Shown here in pieces: positions 24,963 through 35,836 of a stretch of DNA of 64,000 nucleotides (position 1 is its first letter; each line of letters opens with the position of its first letter). The notes beneath the pieces were generated by a model that was not told the origin of the DNA, did not search any database, and saw only the letters and a program-made list of their open reading frames with translations. Source of the stretch: Silanimonas sp. (GTDB lineage: Bacteria > Pseudomonadota > Gammaproteobacteria > Xanthomonadales > Xanthomonadaceae). A program made the translations under genes and the position numbers. The stretch lies in assembly GCF_027530345.1 (NCBI RefSeq), contig NZ_JAPZQK010000002.1, forward strand, positions 124,001 through 188,000, in the 5' to 3' direction.

Positions 24963-24979
24963 CGCCATCGCCACGCGCA

Positions 24980-25000
24980 GGGGTCGACACTGTCGACCCC
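24980..25000. repeat. 21-base near-perfect palindrome between btuM and the adenosyltransferase gene
   Basis: GGGGTCGACA and TGTCGACCCC flank a single central C. As RNA it can form a stem of seven or eight pairs with a small loop; as DNA it is a good dyad for a dimeric regulator. It lies in the 58-base gap between the two B12 genes, just before the AGGA ribosome-binding site of the second. Confidence 0.7.
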
Positions 25001-25020
25001 TCCGACGACAGGAACTCCGC

Positions 25021-25571
25021 GTGGGCAATCGCCTCTCCAAGATCTACACCCGCACCGGCGACGACGGCAGCACCGGCCTCGGTGACGGCGCCCGCGTGTC
25101 CAAGGATTCGGCCCGCGTCACCGCTTACGGCACCGTCGACGAAGCGAACAGCGCCATTGGCATCGTGCTGGCTTGCGAGATCCCCGATTCGATCCGCAAC
25201 GTGCTGGTCGCCGTGCAGCACCAGATGTTCGATTTGGGCGGCGAACTCTGCATTCCCGGCCACGCGGCCATTTTCGACGCCGACATCCAGGCGCTCGAGG
25301 ACACGCTCGACCGCTTCAACGCCGATCTGCCGCCGCTGAAGGATTTCATCCTGCCCGGTGGCGGCATGGCGGCGGCGCAGGCGCACCTCGCGCGCACGAT
25401 CTGCCGTCGCGCCGAGCGCGAGGTCGTGACGCTCTCGCACCATGACGCCGTGCGCCCGGAAGCGATCCGCTACCTCAACCGCCTCTCCGACCTGCTCTTC
25501 GTGCTGTGCCGCGTGCTGGCGCGCGAGAGCGGCCACGGTGAAGTGCTCTGGCGCCACGACCGCCGGCGTTG

Positions 25572-25572
<1 letters not shown>
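25021..25572 (+). CDS. PduO-type ATP:cob(I)alamin adenosyltransferase
   Basis: Converts cob(I)alamin to adenosylcobalamin using ATP. The product is 183 residues from GTG 25021, supported by AGGA at 25010-25013. The ATP-binding N-terminal motif YTRTGDDGSTGLGDG (about 9-23), TVDEANS, FILPGGG, the RRAERE helix and NRLSDLLFVL near the C-terminus are all characteristic of the PduO family. It sits downstream of the probable B12 importer and overlaps the next gene by one base. Together they would give the cell a salvage route to coenzyme B12. Confidence 0.94.
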
Positions 25573-26874
<1,302 letters not shown>

Positions 26875-26978
26875 CGGGGGTCCTCCGGCATCGTCGGGGC
26901 CGCGGATCGCGGCGCGGGGCTCCCGGCTGGGAGCGGTTTTGAGTCAAGCTTACGGGTCACGAAGTGAGAGGCTTGTCC

Positions 26979-29213
26979 GTGTCGCGACCGAACCTGCACC
27001 CGCTGGCCCTCGCCCTGGGCCTCGCCCTGGCCCTGCCCGCACGCGCCGCCGAGCCGCTGGCCAGCCCGGACTGGGTGCTATGCCGCGCCCCGATGACGCT
27101 GGAAGGCGCGCGCACCAGCGCCCCGACGGCCGGCGCGGCCGAACGCGGCACCAGCGCCACGCAGGTGCAGTCCGACGCGCTGGACGTCTCCGGCGAGAAG
27201 GTGACGACCTTCCGCGGCCGCGTCGAATTGACACGCGCCGACCAGTGGGTGGGCACCGACGCGCTGGTCTACCGACATGAGAACGAGACCTGGGAGAGCC
27301 CGGGCCCGCTTCGCTTCGAGGACGAGCGCCTGCGCGTCGCGGCGACCTCGGCGGACGGCGACAACGCCGCCGAGCGCGTCCGCCTGCGCGACGTCCAGTT
27401 CCAGCTGCTCGACGGCACGATGGGCAACGGCAGCGCCGCGAGCGTGGTGCGCGAGGGCGAACGCAGCACGCTGGCTGACGCGCTGTTTTCCACCTGCCCG
27501 CCCGGGCAGCGCCAATGGGCCTTCGAGGCCTCGACCATCGAGATCGACGACGCGGCCCAGCGCGGCGTCGCACAGAGCGCGGTCCTGCGCCTTGGCGACG
27601 TGCCGGTGCTCTGGCTGCCGTGGATCAGCTTCCCGACCACCAGTGAACGCCGCACCGGCTTGCTGGCCCCGAAGATCGGCGTGCAGGACGAGAACGGCTT
27701 CGACTACGAGCAGCCGATCTACCTCAACCTCGCGCCGAACATGGATGCCACGCTGACGCCGCGTTGGATGTCGCGCCGCGGCCTGATGCTCGGCGGCGAG
27801 TTCCGCTATCTCGGTGCGGCCAGCGCCGGCCGGGTCGAGGGCACCTACCTCGCCGACGACGACCGCACCGGCGACGATCGCGGCTTCTTCCGCTGGCAGC
27901 ACTTCAGCGCGCTGTCGCCGAACTGGTACGCCACCGCGAACCTGCAGGACGTCAGCGACCGCGAGTACTTCCGCGACCTCGGCGACAACTTCGGCCAGAA
28001 CACGCTCAGCCTGCTCGACAGCAGCCTCGCGCTGAACGGCCGCGGCCGCTACTGGTCCACCGGCGTGTCGTTCGAGCGCTGGGAGGCCGCCAATCCGGCC
28101 GTGCTGCCCGGCAGCGAGCCCTACGCGCGCCTGCCGCGAATTCGCGGCCAGTGGCTGCAGCCGGTGCTGCCGTGGATGGATCTCGGCGTGAGCGCCGAAG
28201 CCGTACGCTTCCAGCACGACGAACTGCCCGGCGGCCAGCGCCTCGACGTGAAGCCTTCGGTACGCCTCAACTTCGGTGGCGCGAGCTGGTTCGTGAACCC
28301 GGAATTCGCCGTCCGCCAGACCAGCTACACGCTCGAGCGCGATCCGCGGGTGCTGGCGCAGCGCACCGACCTCAGCCCGGACCGCAGCACCACCATCAGC
28401 AGCATCGACGCCGGCTTGCTGTTCGAGCGCGAAACCACGCTGTTCGGCGACGACTACGTGCAGACGCTGGAGCCGCGCCTCTACTACCTGCGCGTGCCCT
28501 ACCGGGTGCAGGACGACCTGCCGCTGTTCGATACCCAGCCCCTGTCCTTCAGCTGGCCCGGCCTGTTCCGCCAGAACCGCTATACCGGCGCCGATCGCCA
28601 GACCGACGCCAACCAGGCCACGCTGGCCGTCACCACCCGGCTGCTCGACGCCGACGACGGCCGCGAGCGCCTCTCCGCCAGCCTGGGGCGCATCCACTAC
28701 TTCGACCCGCCGCGGGTGACCATCCCCGGGGAGCGCCCGCCGGCGAGCGACGGTTCGGCCTACGTCGGCGAGCTCGACTGGCGCGTGAGCGACGCGTGGA
28801 GCGTATCGCTCGCCCAGCAGTGGAATCCGGGGGAATTCGGCACCGACCTGTCGGCGGTGCGCACGCAGTGGCGCTTCTCGGAGCGCGGCGTGGTGAACGC
28901 AAGCTACCGCTACCGCAAGGACCTGATCGAGCAGACGGACATGAGTTTCGCCGCGCCCATCAACGCGAACTGGCGGGCGGTCGCCCGCTGGGCCTGGTCC
29001 CTGCGCGACCGCCGCACGCAGGAAGCCTTGGGCGGCCTCGAATGGCAGAGCTGCTGCGTGGCGGTGCGCGTGCTGGCCCGCGATTACGTCCGCGACCTGA
29101 ATGGCGACCGCAACCTCGGCGTCTACCTCGAAATCGAGCTGAACGGCATCGGCAGCTTCGGCCGCGATTCAGAGCGGTTGTTGTCCGATGCTATCCTCGG
29201 CTATTCGCCTTGA
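26979..29213 (+). CDS. lptD: LPS-assembly outer membrane protein LptD
   Basis: Outer-membrane protein that inserts lipopolysaccharide in the outer leaflet together with LptE. It is 744 residues from GTG 26979. Signal peptide about 1-23; OstA-type periplasmic domain about 45-160; then a 26-strand-type beta barrel. The disulfide cysteines are C35, C173 and the pair C692-C693; C173 has the same number in E. coli. GAGAGG at 26966-26971 lies seven bases before GTG 26979, which is preferred to the in-frame GTG at 26964. It heads the lptD-surA-pdxA-rsmA-apaG-apaH operon. No lptE in the window. Confidence 0.96.
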   Translation: MSRPNLHPLALALGLALALPARAAEPLASPDWVLCRAPMTLEGARTSAPTAGAAERGTSATQVQSDALDVSGEKVTTFRGRVELTRADQWVGTDALVYRHENETWESPGPLRFEDERLRVAATSADGDNAAERVRLRDVQFQLLDGTMGNGSAASVVREGERSTLADALFSTCPPGQRQWAFEASTIEIDDAAQRGVAQSAVLRLGDVPVLWLPWISFPTTSERRTGLLAPKIGVQDENGFDYEQPIYLNLAPNMDATLTPRWMSRRGLMLGGEFRYLGAASAGRVEGTYLADDDRTGDDRGFFRWQHFSALSPNWYATANLQDVSDREYFRDLGDNFGQNTLSLLDSSLALNGRGRYWSTGVSFERWEAANPAVLPGSEPYARLPRIRGQWLQPVLPWMDLGVSAEAVRFQHDELPGGQRLDVKPSVRLNFGGASWFVNPEFAVRQTSYTLERDPRVLAQRTDLSPDRSTTISSIDAGLLFERETTLFGDDYVQTLEPRLYYLRVPYRVQDDLPLFDTQPLSFSWPGLFRQNRYTGADRQTDANQATLAVTTRLLDADDGRERLSASLGRIHYFDPPRVTIPGERPPASDGSAYVGELDWRVSDAWSVSLAQQWNPGEFGTDLSAVRTQWRFSERGVVNASYRYRKDLIEQTDMSFAAPINANWRAVARWAWSLRDRRTQEALGGLEWQSCCVAVRVLARDYVRDLNGDRNLGVYLEIELNGIGSFGRDSERLLSDAILGYSP

Positions 29214-29251
29214 CCCAGCGCTTTCCGCGCGCCAGAGCCCGTTCCAGCCCC

Positions 29252-30574
29252 ATGTCGAAGACCTCGCTCCTCCAGCCCGCGTTCACCGGCCTCCTGGCCG
29301 CCGCCCTCGCGTTCGCCGCACCCACCCGCGCCCAGCTGCTCGCCGGCCCGGGTGCCAGCAGTGGCAGCGTGGACAGCATCGTGGCCGTCGTCGACGAGGA
29401 CGTGATCCTGAAGTCCGAGCTCGACCGCGCCGTCGCCAACGTGCGTAACCAGTACCAAGGCCGTGAAGCGCAACTCCCGCCGGAGAATGTGCTGCAGCGG
29501 CAGGTGCTGGACCGCCTGGTGCTCATGCGCCTGCAGGTCGCGCGCGCCGAGAACACCGGCATCCGCATCGGCGATACCGAGCTCAACCAGACCCTGCAGA
29601 GCATCGCCGGCCAATCGGGCGTCAGCATCGAGCAGATGCGCGCGCAGATCGAGGGCGGCGGACTCAGCTTCGACGACTACCGCCGCAGCGTGCGCGAGGA
29701 ACTGCAGATGCGCCGCTTGCAGCAGCGCGTGGTGCAGAGCCGCGTGGTGATCAGCGAATCGGAAATCGACCAGTTCCTGGCGTTGCGCAACGTCGACAGC
29801 ACCGAATTCCAGCTCGCCAACCTGCTGGTCGCCCTGCCGGACGGCGCCACGCCGGAACAGGTGGCCACGGCCGAGCAGAAGATCAACGGCATCAAGGCGC
29901 TGATGGACCGCGGCGAGATCGACTTCCGCGCCGCCGCCATCCGCTACTCCGACGACCGCAACGCCCTCGAGGGCGGCGACCTGGGCTGGCGCGAGGCGAA
30001 CAGCATCCCGCCGCGCTTCGCCGAGCTGATCCAGGGCCTGCAGCCCGGTCAGTACACCGCGCCGATCCGCGGCCCGAGCGGCTTCCAGATGGTGCAACTG
30101 GTCGGCGTCCGCGAGTCGGGCCCGCAGACCATCACCGAATACCAGGCCGACCACTTGCTGGTGGCCGTGAACGACGTCGTCGGCGATGAGGCCGCACGCC
30201 GCAAGATCGACGAGCTGCGCGCGCGCATCGAGTCCGGCGACGATTTCGCCAAGATTGCCCGCGAGAACTCCGACGACACGTTCAGCCGCAACCGCGGCGG
30301 CCGCCTCGACTGGTTCAGCGGCGAAACCTTCGGCCCCGCCGTGACCCAGCAGGTGCAGTCGCTGCAGGACGGCCAGCTCTCGGCCGTGTTCCGCACCGAA
30401 GCCGGCTGGCACGTGGTCCGTCGCATCGCCGAGCGCCAGCAGGACGTCACCGACGAGAACCGCCGCCAGCGCGCCCGCCAGCAGATCGGCGAGCGCAAGG
30501 CGCAAGACGAGTTCGAGCGCTTCCTGCGCCAGCTCCGCGCCGACGCCTACGTCGAGTCGCGCCTCGGCGCCTGA
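29252..30574 (+). CDS. surA: Periplasmic chaperone/peptidyl-prolyl isomerase SurA
   Basis: Chaperone that escorts outer-membrane proteins, LptD among them, through the periplasm. It is 440 residues. A signal peptide (about 1-26) is followed by the SurA N-terminal chaperone domain (about 34-165, SIVAVVDEDVILKSEL), then two parvulin-type PPIase domains (about 180-280 and 290-390, with GGDLGWR and GGRLDWF), and a C-terminal helix. The conserved location between lptD and pdxA supports it. ATG 29252 gives a proper signal peptide. Confidence 0.97.
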   Translation: MSKTSLLQPAFTGLLAAALAFAAPTRAQLLAGPGASSGSVDSIVAVVDEDVILKSELDRAVANVRNQYQGREAQLPPENVLQRQVLDRLVLMRLQVARAENTGIRIGDTELNQTLQSIAGQSGVSIEQMRAQIEGGGLSFDDYRRSVREELQMRRLQQRVVQSRVVISESEIDQFLALRNVDSTEFQLANLLVALPDGATPEQVATAEQKINGIKALMDRGEIDFRAAAIRYSDDRNALEGGDLGWREANSIPPRFAELIQGLQPGQYTAPIRGPSGFQMVQLVGVRESGPQTITEYQADHLLVAVNDVVGDEAARRKIDELRARIESGDDFAKIARENSDDTFSRNRGGRLDWFSGETFGPAVTQQVQSLQDGQLSAVFRTEAGWHVVRRIAERQQDVTDENRRQRARQQIGERKAQDEFERFLRQLRADAYVESRLGA

Positions 30575-30578
30575 GCCG

Positions 30579-31568
30579 ATGCCCGCCGCGCCCCGGCTCG
30601 CGCTGATCCCCGGCGAGCCGGCCGGCATCGGTCCGGAACTCTGCGTCCGGATCGCCCAAGCCCCACGTGACGCCACGCTGGTCGCCTATGGCGACGGCGA
30701 GACCCTGCTCGCCGCCGCGCATTCGCTCGGATTGCCGCTGCGTCTGCATGACGCTTCAGCGGAGGCCGGACCGGGCGAGCTCGCGCTGGTCGAACATCGC
30801 AATGCCGCACTGGTGCGCTTCGGCCACGCCGATCCCGCGAATGCCGGCGCCGTCATCGGCGCACTGAAAGCCGCCGCTCGCGACGCGCTGGCCGGCACGG
30901 TCGATGGCCTCGTGACCGGCCCCGTGCACAAGGCCACCATCAACCGCGGCGGCATCGCCTATACCGGCACGACGGAACTGCTCGCCGAAGTCGCCGGTAC
31001 CGACGTGGTGATGATGCTGGCCAATCCGCGACTGAGGGTGGCTCTGGCCACCACGCACCTGCCGCTGCGCGCGGTGCCCGACGCGATCACCGCGGACGGC
31101 CTCGAACGCGTGCTGCGCATCACTGCCGGTGCACTTCGAGATTCGTTCGGCATCGCCAACCCGCGCCTGCGCGTGCTCGGCTTGAACCCGCATGCCGGCG
31201 AGTCGGGCGAGATGGGCCGCGAGGAGATCGACGTGATCATCCCCGTGCTCGAACGGCTGCGCGCGGAGGGATGCTTGCTGGAAGGCCCACTGCCGGCCGA
31301 CACGGCCTTCCTGCCGCAGCACCTCGGCCACTTCGACGCCGTCGTCGCGATGTACCACGACCAGGGCCTGCCGGTGCTCAAGGCGAGCGGCTTCGAGGAC
31401 GCGGTGAACATCACGCTCGGCTTGCCTTTCCCGCGCGTCGCCGTCGACCACGGCACGGCACTCGATCTCGCTGGCCGCGGCATCGCCGACCCCTCCAGCC
31501 TGCAGCACGCCGTGGCGCTGTGCACCGACCTCGCCCGCCATCGCGCCGCTGCGCGCAACACGCACTGA
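30579..31568 (+). CDS. pdxA: 4-hydroxythreonine-4-phosphate dehydrogenase PdxA
   Basis: NAD-dependent enzyme of pyridoxal-5-phosphate synthesis (DXP-dependent route). It is 329 residues. Visible features are the start PGEPAGIGPEL, GPVHKATIN, the metal-binding His regions in ATTHLPLRAVP, GLNPHAGESGEMGREE (about 206-221) and MYHDQGLPVLK, and late AVDHGTALDLAG. It follows surA by 4 bases in the normal gammaproteobacterial order. Confidence 0.96.
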   Translation: MPAAPRLALIPGEPAGIGPELCVRIAQAPRDATLVAYGDGETLLAAAHSLGLPLRLHDASAEAGPGELALVEHRNAALVRFGHADPANAGAVIGALKAAARDALAGTVDGLVTGPVHKATINRGGIAYTGTTELLAEVAGTDVVMMLANPRLRVALATTHLPLRAVPDAITADGLERVLRITAGALRDSFGIANPRLRVLGLNPHAGESGEMGREEIDVIIPVLERLRAEGCLLEGPLPADTAFLPQHLGHFDAVVAMYHDQGLPVLKASGFEDAVNITLGLPFPRVAVDHGTALDLAGRGIADPSSLQHAVALCTDLARHRAAARNTH

Positions 31569-31581
31569 GCCGATACGACCC

Positions 31582-32412
31582 ATGAGCCTCGACGCCCACC
31601 GCCACAAGAAGCAACTCGGCCAGCATTTCCTGTCGAGCCCCGGCATCGTCGAGAAGATCATCCGCGCGGTAAACCCGAAGCCCGGCGAATTCATCGTCGA
31701 GATCGGCCCCGGTGGCGGCGCCCTCACTTTCCCGCTGCTGCGCGCCCACGGCGAACTGACCGTCATCGAATTCGACCGCGACCTCATCGTGCCCCTCGCG
31801 GAGGAAGGCGCGAAACACGGCAAGCTCACCATCGTCCACCGCGACGTGCTGAAGGTGGATTTCGGCAAGCTCGGCCACGGCCACGACGTCGAGGGCCCGC
31901 TGCGCCTCGTCGGCAACCTGCCCTACAACATCTCCACGCCGATCCTGTTCCACGTGATGGAACACGCGGAGGCCGTGAAGGACATGCACTTCATGCTGCA
32001 GAAGGAGGTCGTCGACCGGATGGCCGCCGAACCTGGCAGCAAGACCTACGGCCGCCTCTCGGTGATGCTGCAGGCGGTGTGCCGCGTGACGCCGCTGTTC
32101 GACGTGCCGCCGGGCGCCTTCACGCCGCCGCCGAAAGTCGATTCGGCCGTGGTGCGCCTCGTGCCGCGTCCGCTGGGCGAGGCCGGCGTGAAGGACGCGG
32201 CGCATTTCGCGCGCACGGTCGCCGCCGCGTTCTCGCAGCGGCGCAAGACGCTGCGGAACTCACTGTCGACCGTTTGCGACGCCGACGCCATCCGTGCCGC
32301 CGGCATCGATCCGGGCGCGCGCGCCGAGGCGGTCGCGGTGGAGGCCTACGTGACGTTGTCGAACCAGCTGATCGACGCCGGCATCCAGCCCCCGGAAGCC
32401 GACGCGCTTTAA
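31582..32412 (+). CDS. rsmA: 16S rRNA dimethyladenosine transferase RsmA (KsgA)
   Basis: Dimethylates two adjacent adenines near the 3' end of 16S rRNA during small-subunit maturation. It is 276 residues. KKQLGQHFL (about 9-17) opens the protein; the SAM-binding motif is VEIGPGGGALT (about 39-49); and the catalytic motif NLPYNIS (about 112-118) is intact. A conserved FxPPPKVDSAVVRL stretch follows. It belongs to the lptD-surA-pdxA-rsmA-apaG-apaH operon. Confidence 0.96.
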   Translation: MSLDAHRHKKQLGQHFLSSPGIVEKIIRAVNPKPGEFIVEIGPGGGALTFPLLRAHGELTVIEFDRDLIVPLAEEGAKHGKLTIVHRDVLKVDFGKLGHGHDVEGPLRLVGNLPYNISTPILFHVMEHAEAVKDMHFMLQKEVVDRMAAEPGSKTYGRLSVMLQAVCRVTPLFDVPPGAFTPPPKVDSAVVRLVPRPLGEAGVKDAAHFARTVAAAFSQRRKTLRNSLSTVCDADAIRAAGIDPGARAEAVAVEAYVTLSNQLIDAGIQPPEADAL

Positions 32413-32413
32413 G

Positions 32414-32426
32414 TAAAATCCCGGCA
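32414..32426 (+). promoter_or_regulatory. Possible internal promoter of apaG (-10 next to start codon)
   Basis: TAAAAT (32414-32419), an A/T-rich hexamer just after the rsmA stop, ends six bases before the apaG ATG. Initiation there would give a leaderless apaG mRNA. No matching -35 is seen, and there is no Shine-Dalgarno before apaG. Weak evidence. Confidence 0.35.
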
Positions 32427-32806
32427 TGCCCAACCCCCGTTATGCCATCGCGGTGGCCGTCGCCACCCGCTTCCTCGACGAACAGAGCGCGCCCGACGAA
32501 GGCCGCTACGTGTTCGCGTACACGATCCGCATCGCCAACACCGGCGACGTGCCGGCACGCCTGCTGTCGCGCCGCTGGCTGATCACCGACGCGAACGGCA
32601 AGGTGCAGGAGGTGGCGGGCGAAGGCGTGGTGGGGCAGCAGCCCTGGCTCAAGCCCGGTGGCGAATTCGAGTACACCTCGGGCGCCGTGCTCGAGACCTT
32701 CTGCGGCCAGATGCGCGGCAGCTACCAGATGCTCGCCGACGACGGCACCGAGTTCGACGCCGAGATCGCGCCTTTCGCGCTCAGCATCCCGCGGACGCTG
32801 CACTGA
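32426..32806 (+). CDS. apaG: ApaG protein
   Basis: Small single-domain beta-sandwich protein (126 residues) conserved next to apaH. The family hallmarks [24 protein letters not shown] (about 31-54), [22 protein letters not shown] and a closing GSYQM region are all present. Its biochemical role is not firmly established. It overlaps apaH by one base. Confidence 0.95.
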   Translation: MPNPRYAIAVAVATRFLDEQSAPDEGRYVFAYTIRIANTGDVPARLLSRRWLITDANGKVQEVAGEGVVGQQPWLKPGGEFEYTSGAVLETFCGQMRGSYQMLADDGTEFDAEIAPFALSIPRTLH

Positions 32807-33648
32807 TGGCGACTTACGCCATCGGCGACCTCCAGGGCTGCCACGACATCCTGCTGCGCCTGCTCGAGGCGATCCGCTTCGACCCGGCGAAGGACCGCCT
32901 GTGGTTCTGCGGCGACCTCGTCAATCGTGGCGGGCAGTCACTGGAAACGCTGAAGCTACTGCATTCGCTGCGCGAACACATCGTGGTGACGCTCGGCAAC
33001 CACGACCTCTCGCTGCTGGCCATCGCCGGACGCCGGCCCGACGAGCAGCGCCGGGTGAACCCCGACCTGCAGCGCGTGCTGTTCGACGACGATGCGACGA
33101 CGCTGATCGAGTGGCTGCGCGCGCAGAAGCTGATGCACGTCGACCGCGAGCTCGGCTTCGCGATGGTCCACGCCGGCCTCGGCCCGAAGTGGACGATCCG
33201 GATCGCCGAGGCACGCGCGCAGGAAGTCGAGGAACGGTTGCAGGGTGAAGGCGGCGCCCGCCTGCTCAAGAACATGTACGGCGACAAGCCGAACTGGTCG
33301 CCGAAACTCGAAGGCGTCGACCGCTGGCGGGCGATCATCAATATCTTTACGCGCATGCGTTACTGCACCACTGCCGGCCGCATCGCCTTCGAGGAAAAGG
33401 GCCGCCCCGGCACGCAGAAGCCCGGGCTCTACCCGTGGTTCTCCGTGCCAGGCACCGTCGAGCGGGAGATGCCGGTGGTGTTCGGCCACTGGAGCACCCT
33501 CGGCCTGTTCCAGGGCCTCGGCGTGCACGGCCTCGACACCGGCGCCGTGTGGGGCGGCAAGCTCACCGCCCTCGAACTCGGGCCGGAGCCGCGCGTGCAC
33601 CAAGTACCGGGGCGCGTTGTCGTGGGTGGCCAGAGGGGCGAGGACTGA
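32806..33648 (+). CDS. apaH: Symmetrical diadenosine tetraphosphate hydrolase ApaH
   Basis: Metallophosphoesterase that splits Ap4A into two ADP and, in some bacteria, removes Np4 caps from RNA. It is 280 residues. Metal ligands are in AIGDLQGCHD (about 4-13), FCGDLVNRG (about 30-38) and LGNHDL (about 64-69), then VHAGL. The ATG overlaps the apaG stop (TGATG). It ends the lptD operon and converges on folA with a 7-base gap. Confidence 0.96.
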   Translation: MATYAIGDLQGCHDILLRLLEAIRFDPAKDRLWFCGDLVNRGGQSLETLKLLHSLREHIVVTLGNHDLSLLAIAGRRPDEQRRVNPDLQRVLFDDDATTLIEWLRAQKLMHVDRELGFAMVHAGLGPKWTIRIAEARAQEVEERLQGEGGARLLKNMYGDKPNWSPKLEGVDRWRAIINIFTRMRYCTTAGRIAFEEKGRPGTQKPGLYPWFSVPGTVEREMPVVFGHWSTLGLFQGLGVHGLDTGAVWGGKLTALELGPEPRVHQVPGRVVVGGQRGED

Positions 33649-33655
33649 GGCGCAA

Positions 33656-34159
33656 TCAGCGCCGGACGTAATCCGCGAAACGGAACGCGACGGCATGCCG
33701 CGCGTCCGCGGCATGCGACTCGCTGTCGGTCATCGTCCACTCGGCGGGATCGAAGCGCGGAAACCAGGCATCGGCACCCTCGACGCGCGTCTCGACCCAG
33801 GTGAGATGCAGCCGCGAGGCGAGCGGCAGGGCCTGCGCATACACCTCACCGCCGCCGATGACCATCAGGGTCGTCGCCGAGGCATCGGCCGCCGCCGCGA
33901 CCGCCGCGTCGATCGACCCGACCGCGTCCATGCCCTCGAAAGGCACGCGGCCACTCCGCGTGAGCACGAGGTTCCGGCGTCCGGGCAGCGCACGCCCCAA
34001 TGACACCGCCGTCTTGCGCCCCATCAGGATCGGATGGCCCAAGGTCAGGGCCTTGAAGCGCTTCAGGTCGTCCGGCAGCGACCACGGCAAGGCATTGCCG
34101 CGGCCGATGGCGAAGTCGCGGTCGAGTGCCGCGACGAGCGCGATATCGACGCCGCTCAC
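33656..34159 (-). CDS. folA: Dihydrofolate reductase
   Basis: NADPH-dependent reduction of dihydrofolate to tetrahydrofolate, needed to recycle the folate oxidised by thymidylate synthase. It is 167 residues. [29 protein letters not shown] (starting about residue 8) covers the substrate and NADPH sites, including the catalytic Asp. [22 protein letters not shown] and [12 protein letters not shown] complete the fold. The GTG start overlaps the thyA stop (GTGA), coupling the two functionally linked enzymes. Confidence 0.96.
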   Translation of the reverse strand: MSGVDIALVAALDRDFAIGRGNALPWSLPDDLKRFKALTLGHPILMGRKTAVSLGRALPGRRNLVLTRSGRVPFEGMDAVGSIDAAVAAAADASATTLMVIGGGEVYAQALPLASRLHLTWVETRVEGADAWFPRFDPAEWTMTDSESHAADARHAVAFRFADYVRR

Positions 34160-34950
34160 ACCGCCACCGGCGCCTTGATGGCCGGATGCGGGTCGTAGCC
34201 GACCAGCTCGATGTCGTCGTACGTGAAGGCGAGAACGTCGCGCACCTCGGGGTTGAGGCGCACGGTGGGCAGCGCGCGATGGTCGCGCGAGAGCTGCTCG
34301 TTCACCTGGTCGACGTGGTTCGAGTAGATGTGGCAATCGCCGCCGGTCCAGACGAAATCGCCGAGGCCGAGGTCGCAAGCGTGGGCGATCATCTGCGTCA
34401 GCAGCGCGTAGCTGGCGATGTTGAAAGGCACGCCGAGGAAAAGGTCGGCCGAGCGCTGGTAGAGCTGGCAGCTCAGCTTTCCGTCCGCCACGTAGAACTG
34501 GAACAAGGCGTGGCAAGGCATCAGGGCCATTTGCGGCAGGTCGGCCACGTTCCACGCGCTGACGATCAGGCGGCGCGAATCGGGGTTCTTGCGGATCTGC
34601 GCGATCACGTCGCTGATCTGGTCGATCACCGTGCCGTCGGGCGCGGCCCAGCTGCGCCACTGCTTGCCGTACACCGGGCCGAGTTCGCCGTCTGCATCGG
34701 CCCATTCGTCCCAGATGCCAACCTTGTGTTCCTTCAGGTAGGCGATGTTGGTTTCGCCTTTCAGGAACCACAGCAGCTCGTGCACCACCGACTTCCAATG
34801 CACCTTCTTCGTGGTGACCAGCGGAAAGCCGGCGGCGAGGTCGAAACGCATCTGGGCGCCGAACACGCTGCGCGTGCCGGTGCCGGTGCGATCGGTCTTG
34901 ATGGCACCGTTCGCCATCACGTGGGTGAGAAGATCGTGGTAGGCCTGCAT
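34156..34950 (-). CDS. thyA: Thymidylate synthase
   Basis: Makes dTMP from dUMP with methylene-tetrahydrofolate. It is 264 residues, the E. coli length. The catalytic Cys lies in [12 protein letters not shown] (Cys146). [19 protein letters not shown] and the dUMP-binding GDCHIYSNH are clear. The ATG overlaps the lgt stop by one base. Gene order lgt-thyA-folA on one strand is common in gammaproteobacteria. Confidence 0.97.
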   Translation of the reverse strand: MQAYHDLLTHVMANGAIKTDRTGTGTRSVFGAQMRFDLAAGFPLVTTKKVHWKSVVHELLWFLKGETNIAYLKEHKVGIWDEWADADGELGPVYGKQWRSWAAPDGTVIDQISDVIAQIRKNPDSRRLIVSAWNVADLPQMALMPCHALFQFYVADGKLSCQLYQRSADLFLGVPFNIASYALLTQMIAHACDLGLGDFVWTGGDCHIYSNHVDQVNEQLSRDHRALPTVRLNPEVRDVLAFTYDDIELVGYDPHPAIKAPVAV

Positions 34951-35825
34951 CACGCGCCCTCCTTCGCCAGCGTCGGCGCCGTATGCGAGCGCCACAGGAA
35001 CACCAATCCGATCGCCACCAGCGGCAAGCTCAGGACCATGCCCATCGTCAGCCAGCCGAAGGCCAGGTAGCCGTATTGCGCGTCGGGCTGCCGGAAGAAC
35101 TCGGCGACGATGCGGAACACGCCATAGAGCAGGGCGAACATGCCGGACACCGCGAAGCGCGGCCGCGGCTTCGCACTGAACCACCACAGCACCGCGAACA
35201 TCGCCAGGCCCTCGAGCAGCGCCTGCAGCAGCTGCGACGGATAGCGCGCGAACGGCTCCAGCACGCCTTGCGCATGCAGCACGCGCAGCTGCTCGATCGG
35301 CAGGTTCGCGTATTCCGCCGGCAGCGCCCGCGGGAAGACGACACCGAGCGGCGAGTCGGTGACGCGCCCCCACAGCTCGCCGCCGATCCAGTTGCCGATA
35401 CGCCCGAAGCCGAGCCCCAGTGGCACCAGTGGCGCGACGAAATCCATCACGTCGAACCAGTGCATCGCATGCTTGCGGCACCACCACCATCCGGCAGCCA
35501 TTACCCCCAGCAGCCCGCCATGGAAGCTCATGCCGCCACCTCGCACGTTGAACAAGACCAACGGGTCGGCGAGGAAAGCCGGCAGGTCGTAGAACAGCAC
35601 GTAGCCAATGCGCCCGCCCAGCAGCACGCCGAGCATCCCGTAGAACAGCAGGTCGCCGTAGGCGTTCTCGTCGATGCCGGGCAGGCGTCCGGCGCGGAGG
35701 CGCCGTTGGCCCAGCCACCAAGCAGCGGCGAAGGCCAGCACGTACATCAAGCCGTACCAGTGGATGCCGTGCGGCCAGAACGGCAGGGAAACCGCGATCG
35801 GATCGATGTCGTGCAGAGAGCTCAT
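34950..35825 (-). CDS. lgt: Prolipoprotein diacylglyceryl transferase
   Basis: First enzyme of lipoprotein maturation; transfers diacylglycerol from phosphatidylglycerol to the lipobox cysteine. It is 291 residues with seven membrane segments. The signature [25 protein letters not shown] (starting about residue 140) and the essential His in [12 protein letters not shown] are intact. In this window it would act on the lipoprotein form of PstS. It is coupled to thyA by a one-base overlap. Confidence 0.96.
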   Translation of the reverse strand: MSSLHDIDPIAVSLPFWPHGIHWYGLMYVLAFAAAWWLGQRRLRAGRLPGIDENAYGDLLFYGMLGVLLGGRIGYVLFYDLPAFLADPLVLFNVRGGGMSFHGGLLGVMAAGWWWCRKHAMHWFDVMDFVAPLVPLGLGFGRIGNWIGGELWGRVTDSPLGVVFPRALPAEYANLPIEQLRVLHAQGVLEPFARYPSQLLQALLEGLAMFAVLWWFSAKPRPRFAVSGMFALLYGVFRIVAEFFRQPDAQYGYLAFGWLTMGMVLSLPLVAIGLVFLWRSHTAPTLAKEGA

Positions 35826-35836
35826 TCAAGGTTCCA

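Noticed and set aside
26919-26934. GCTCCC/GGGAGC hairpin followed by GGTTTT between msrB and lptD
   Set aside because: It sits between divergent genes, so no upstream transcript needs ending there; the 6-bp stem is short and could be chance.
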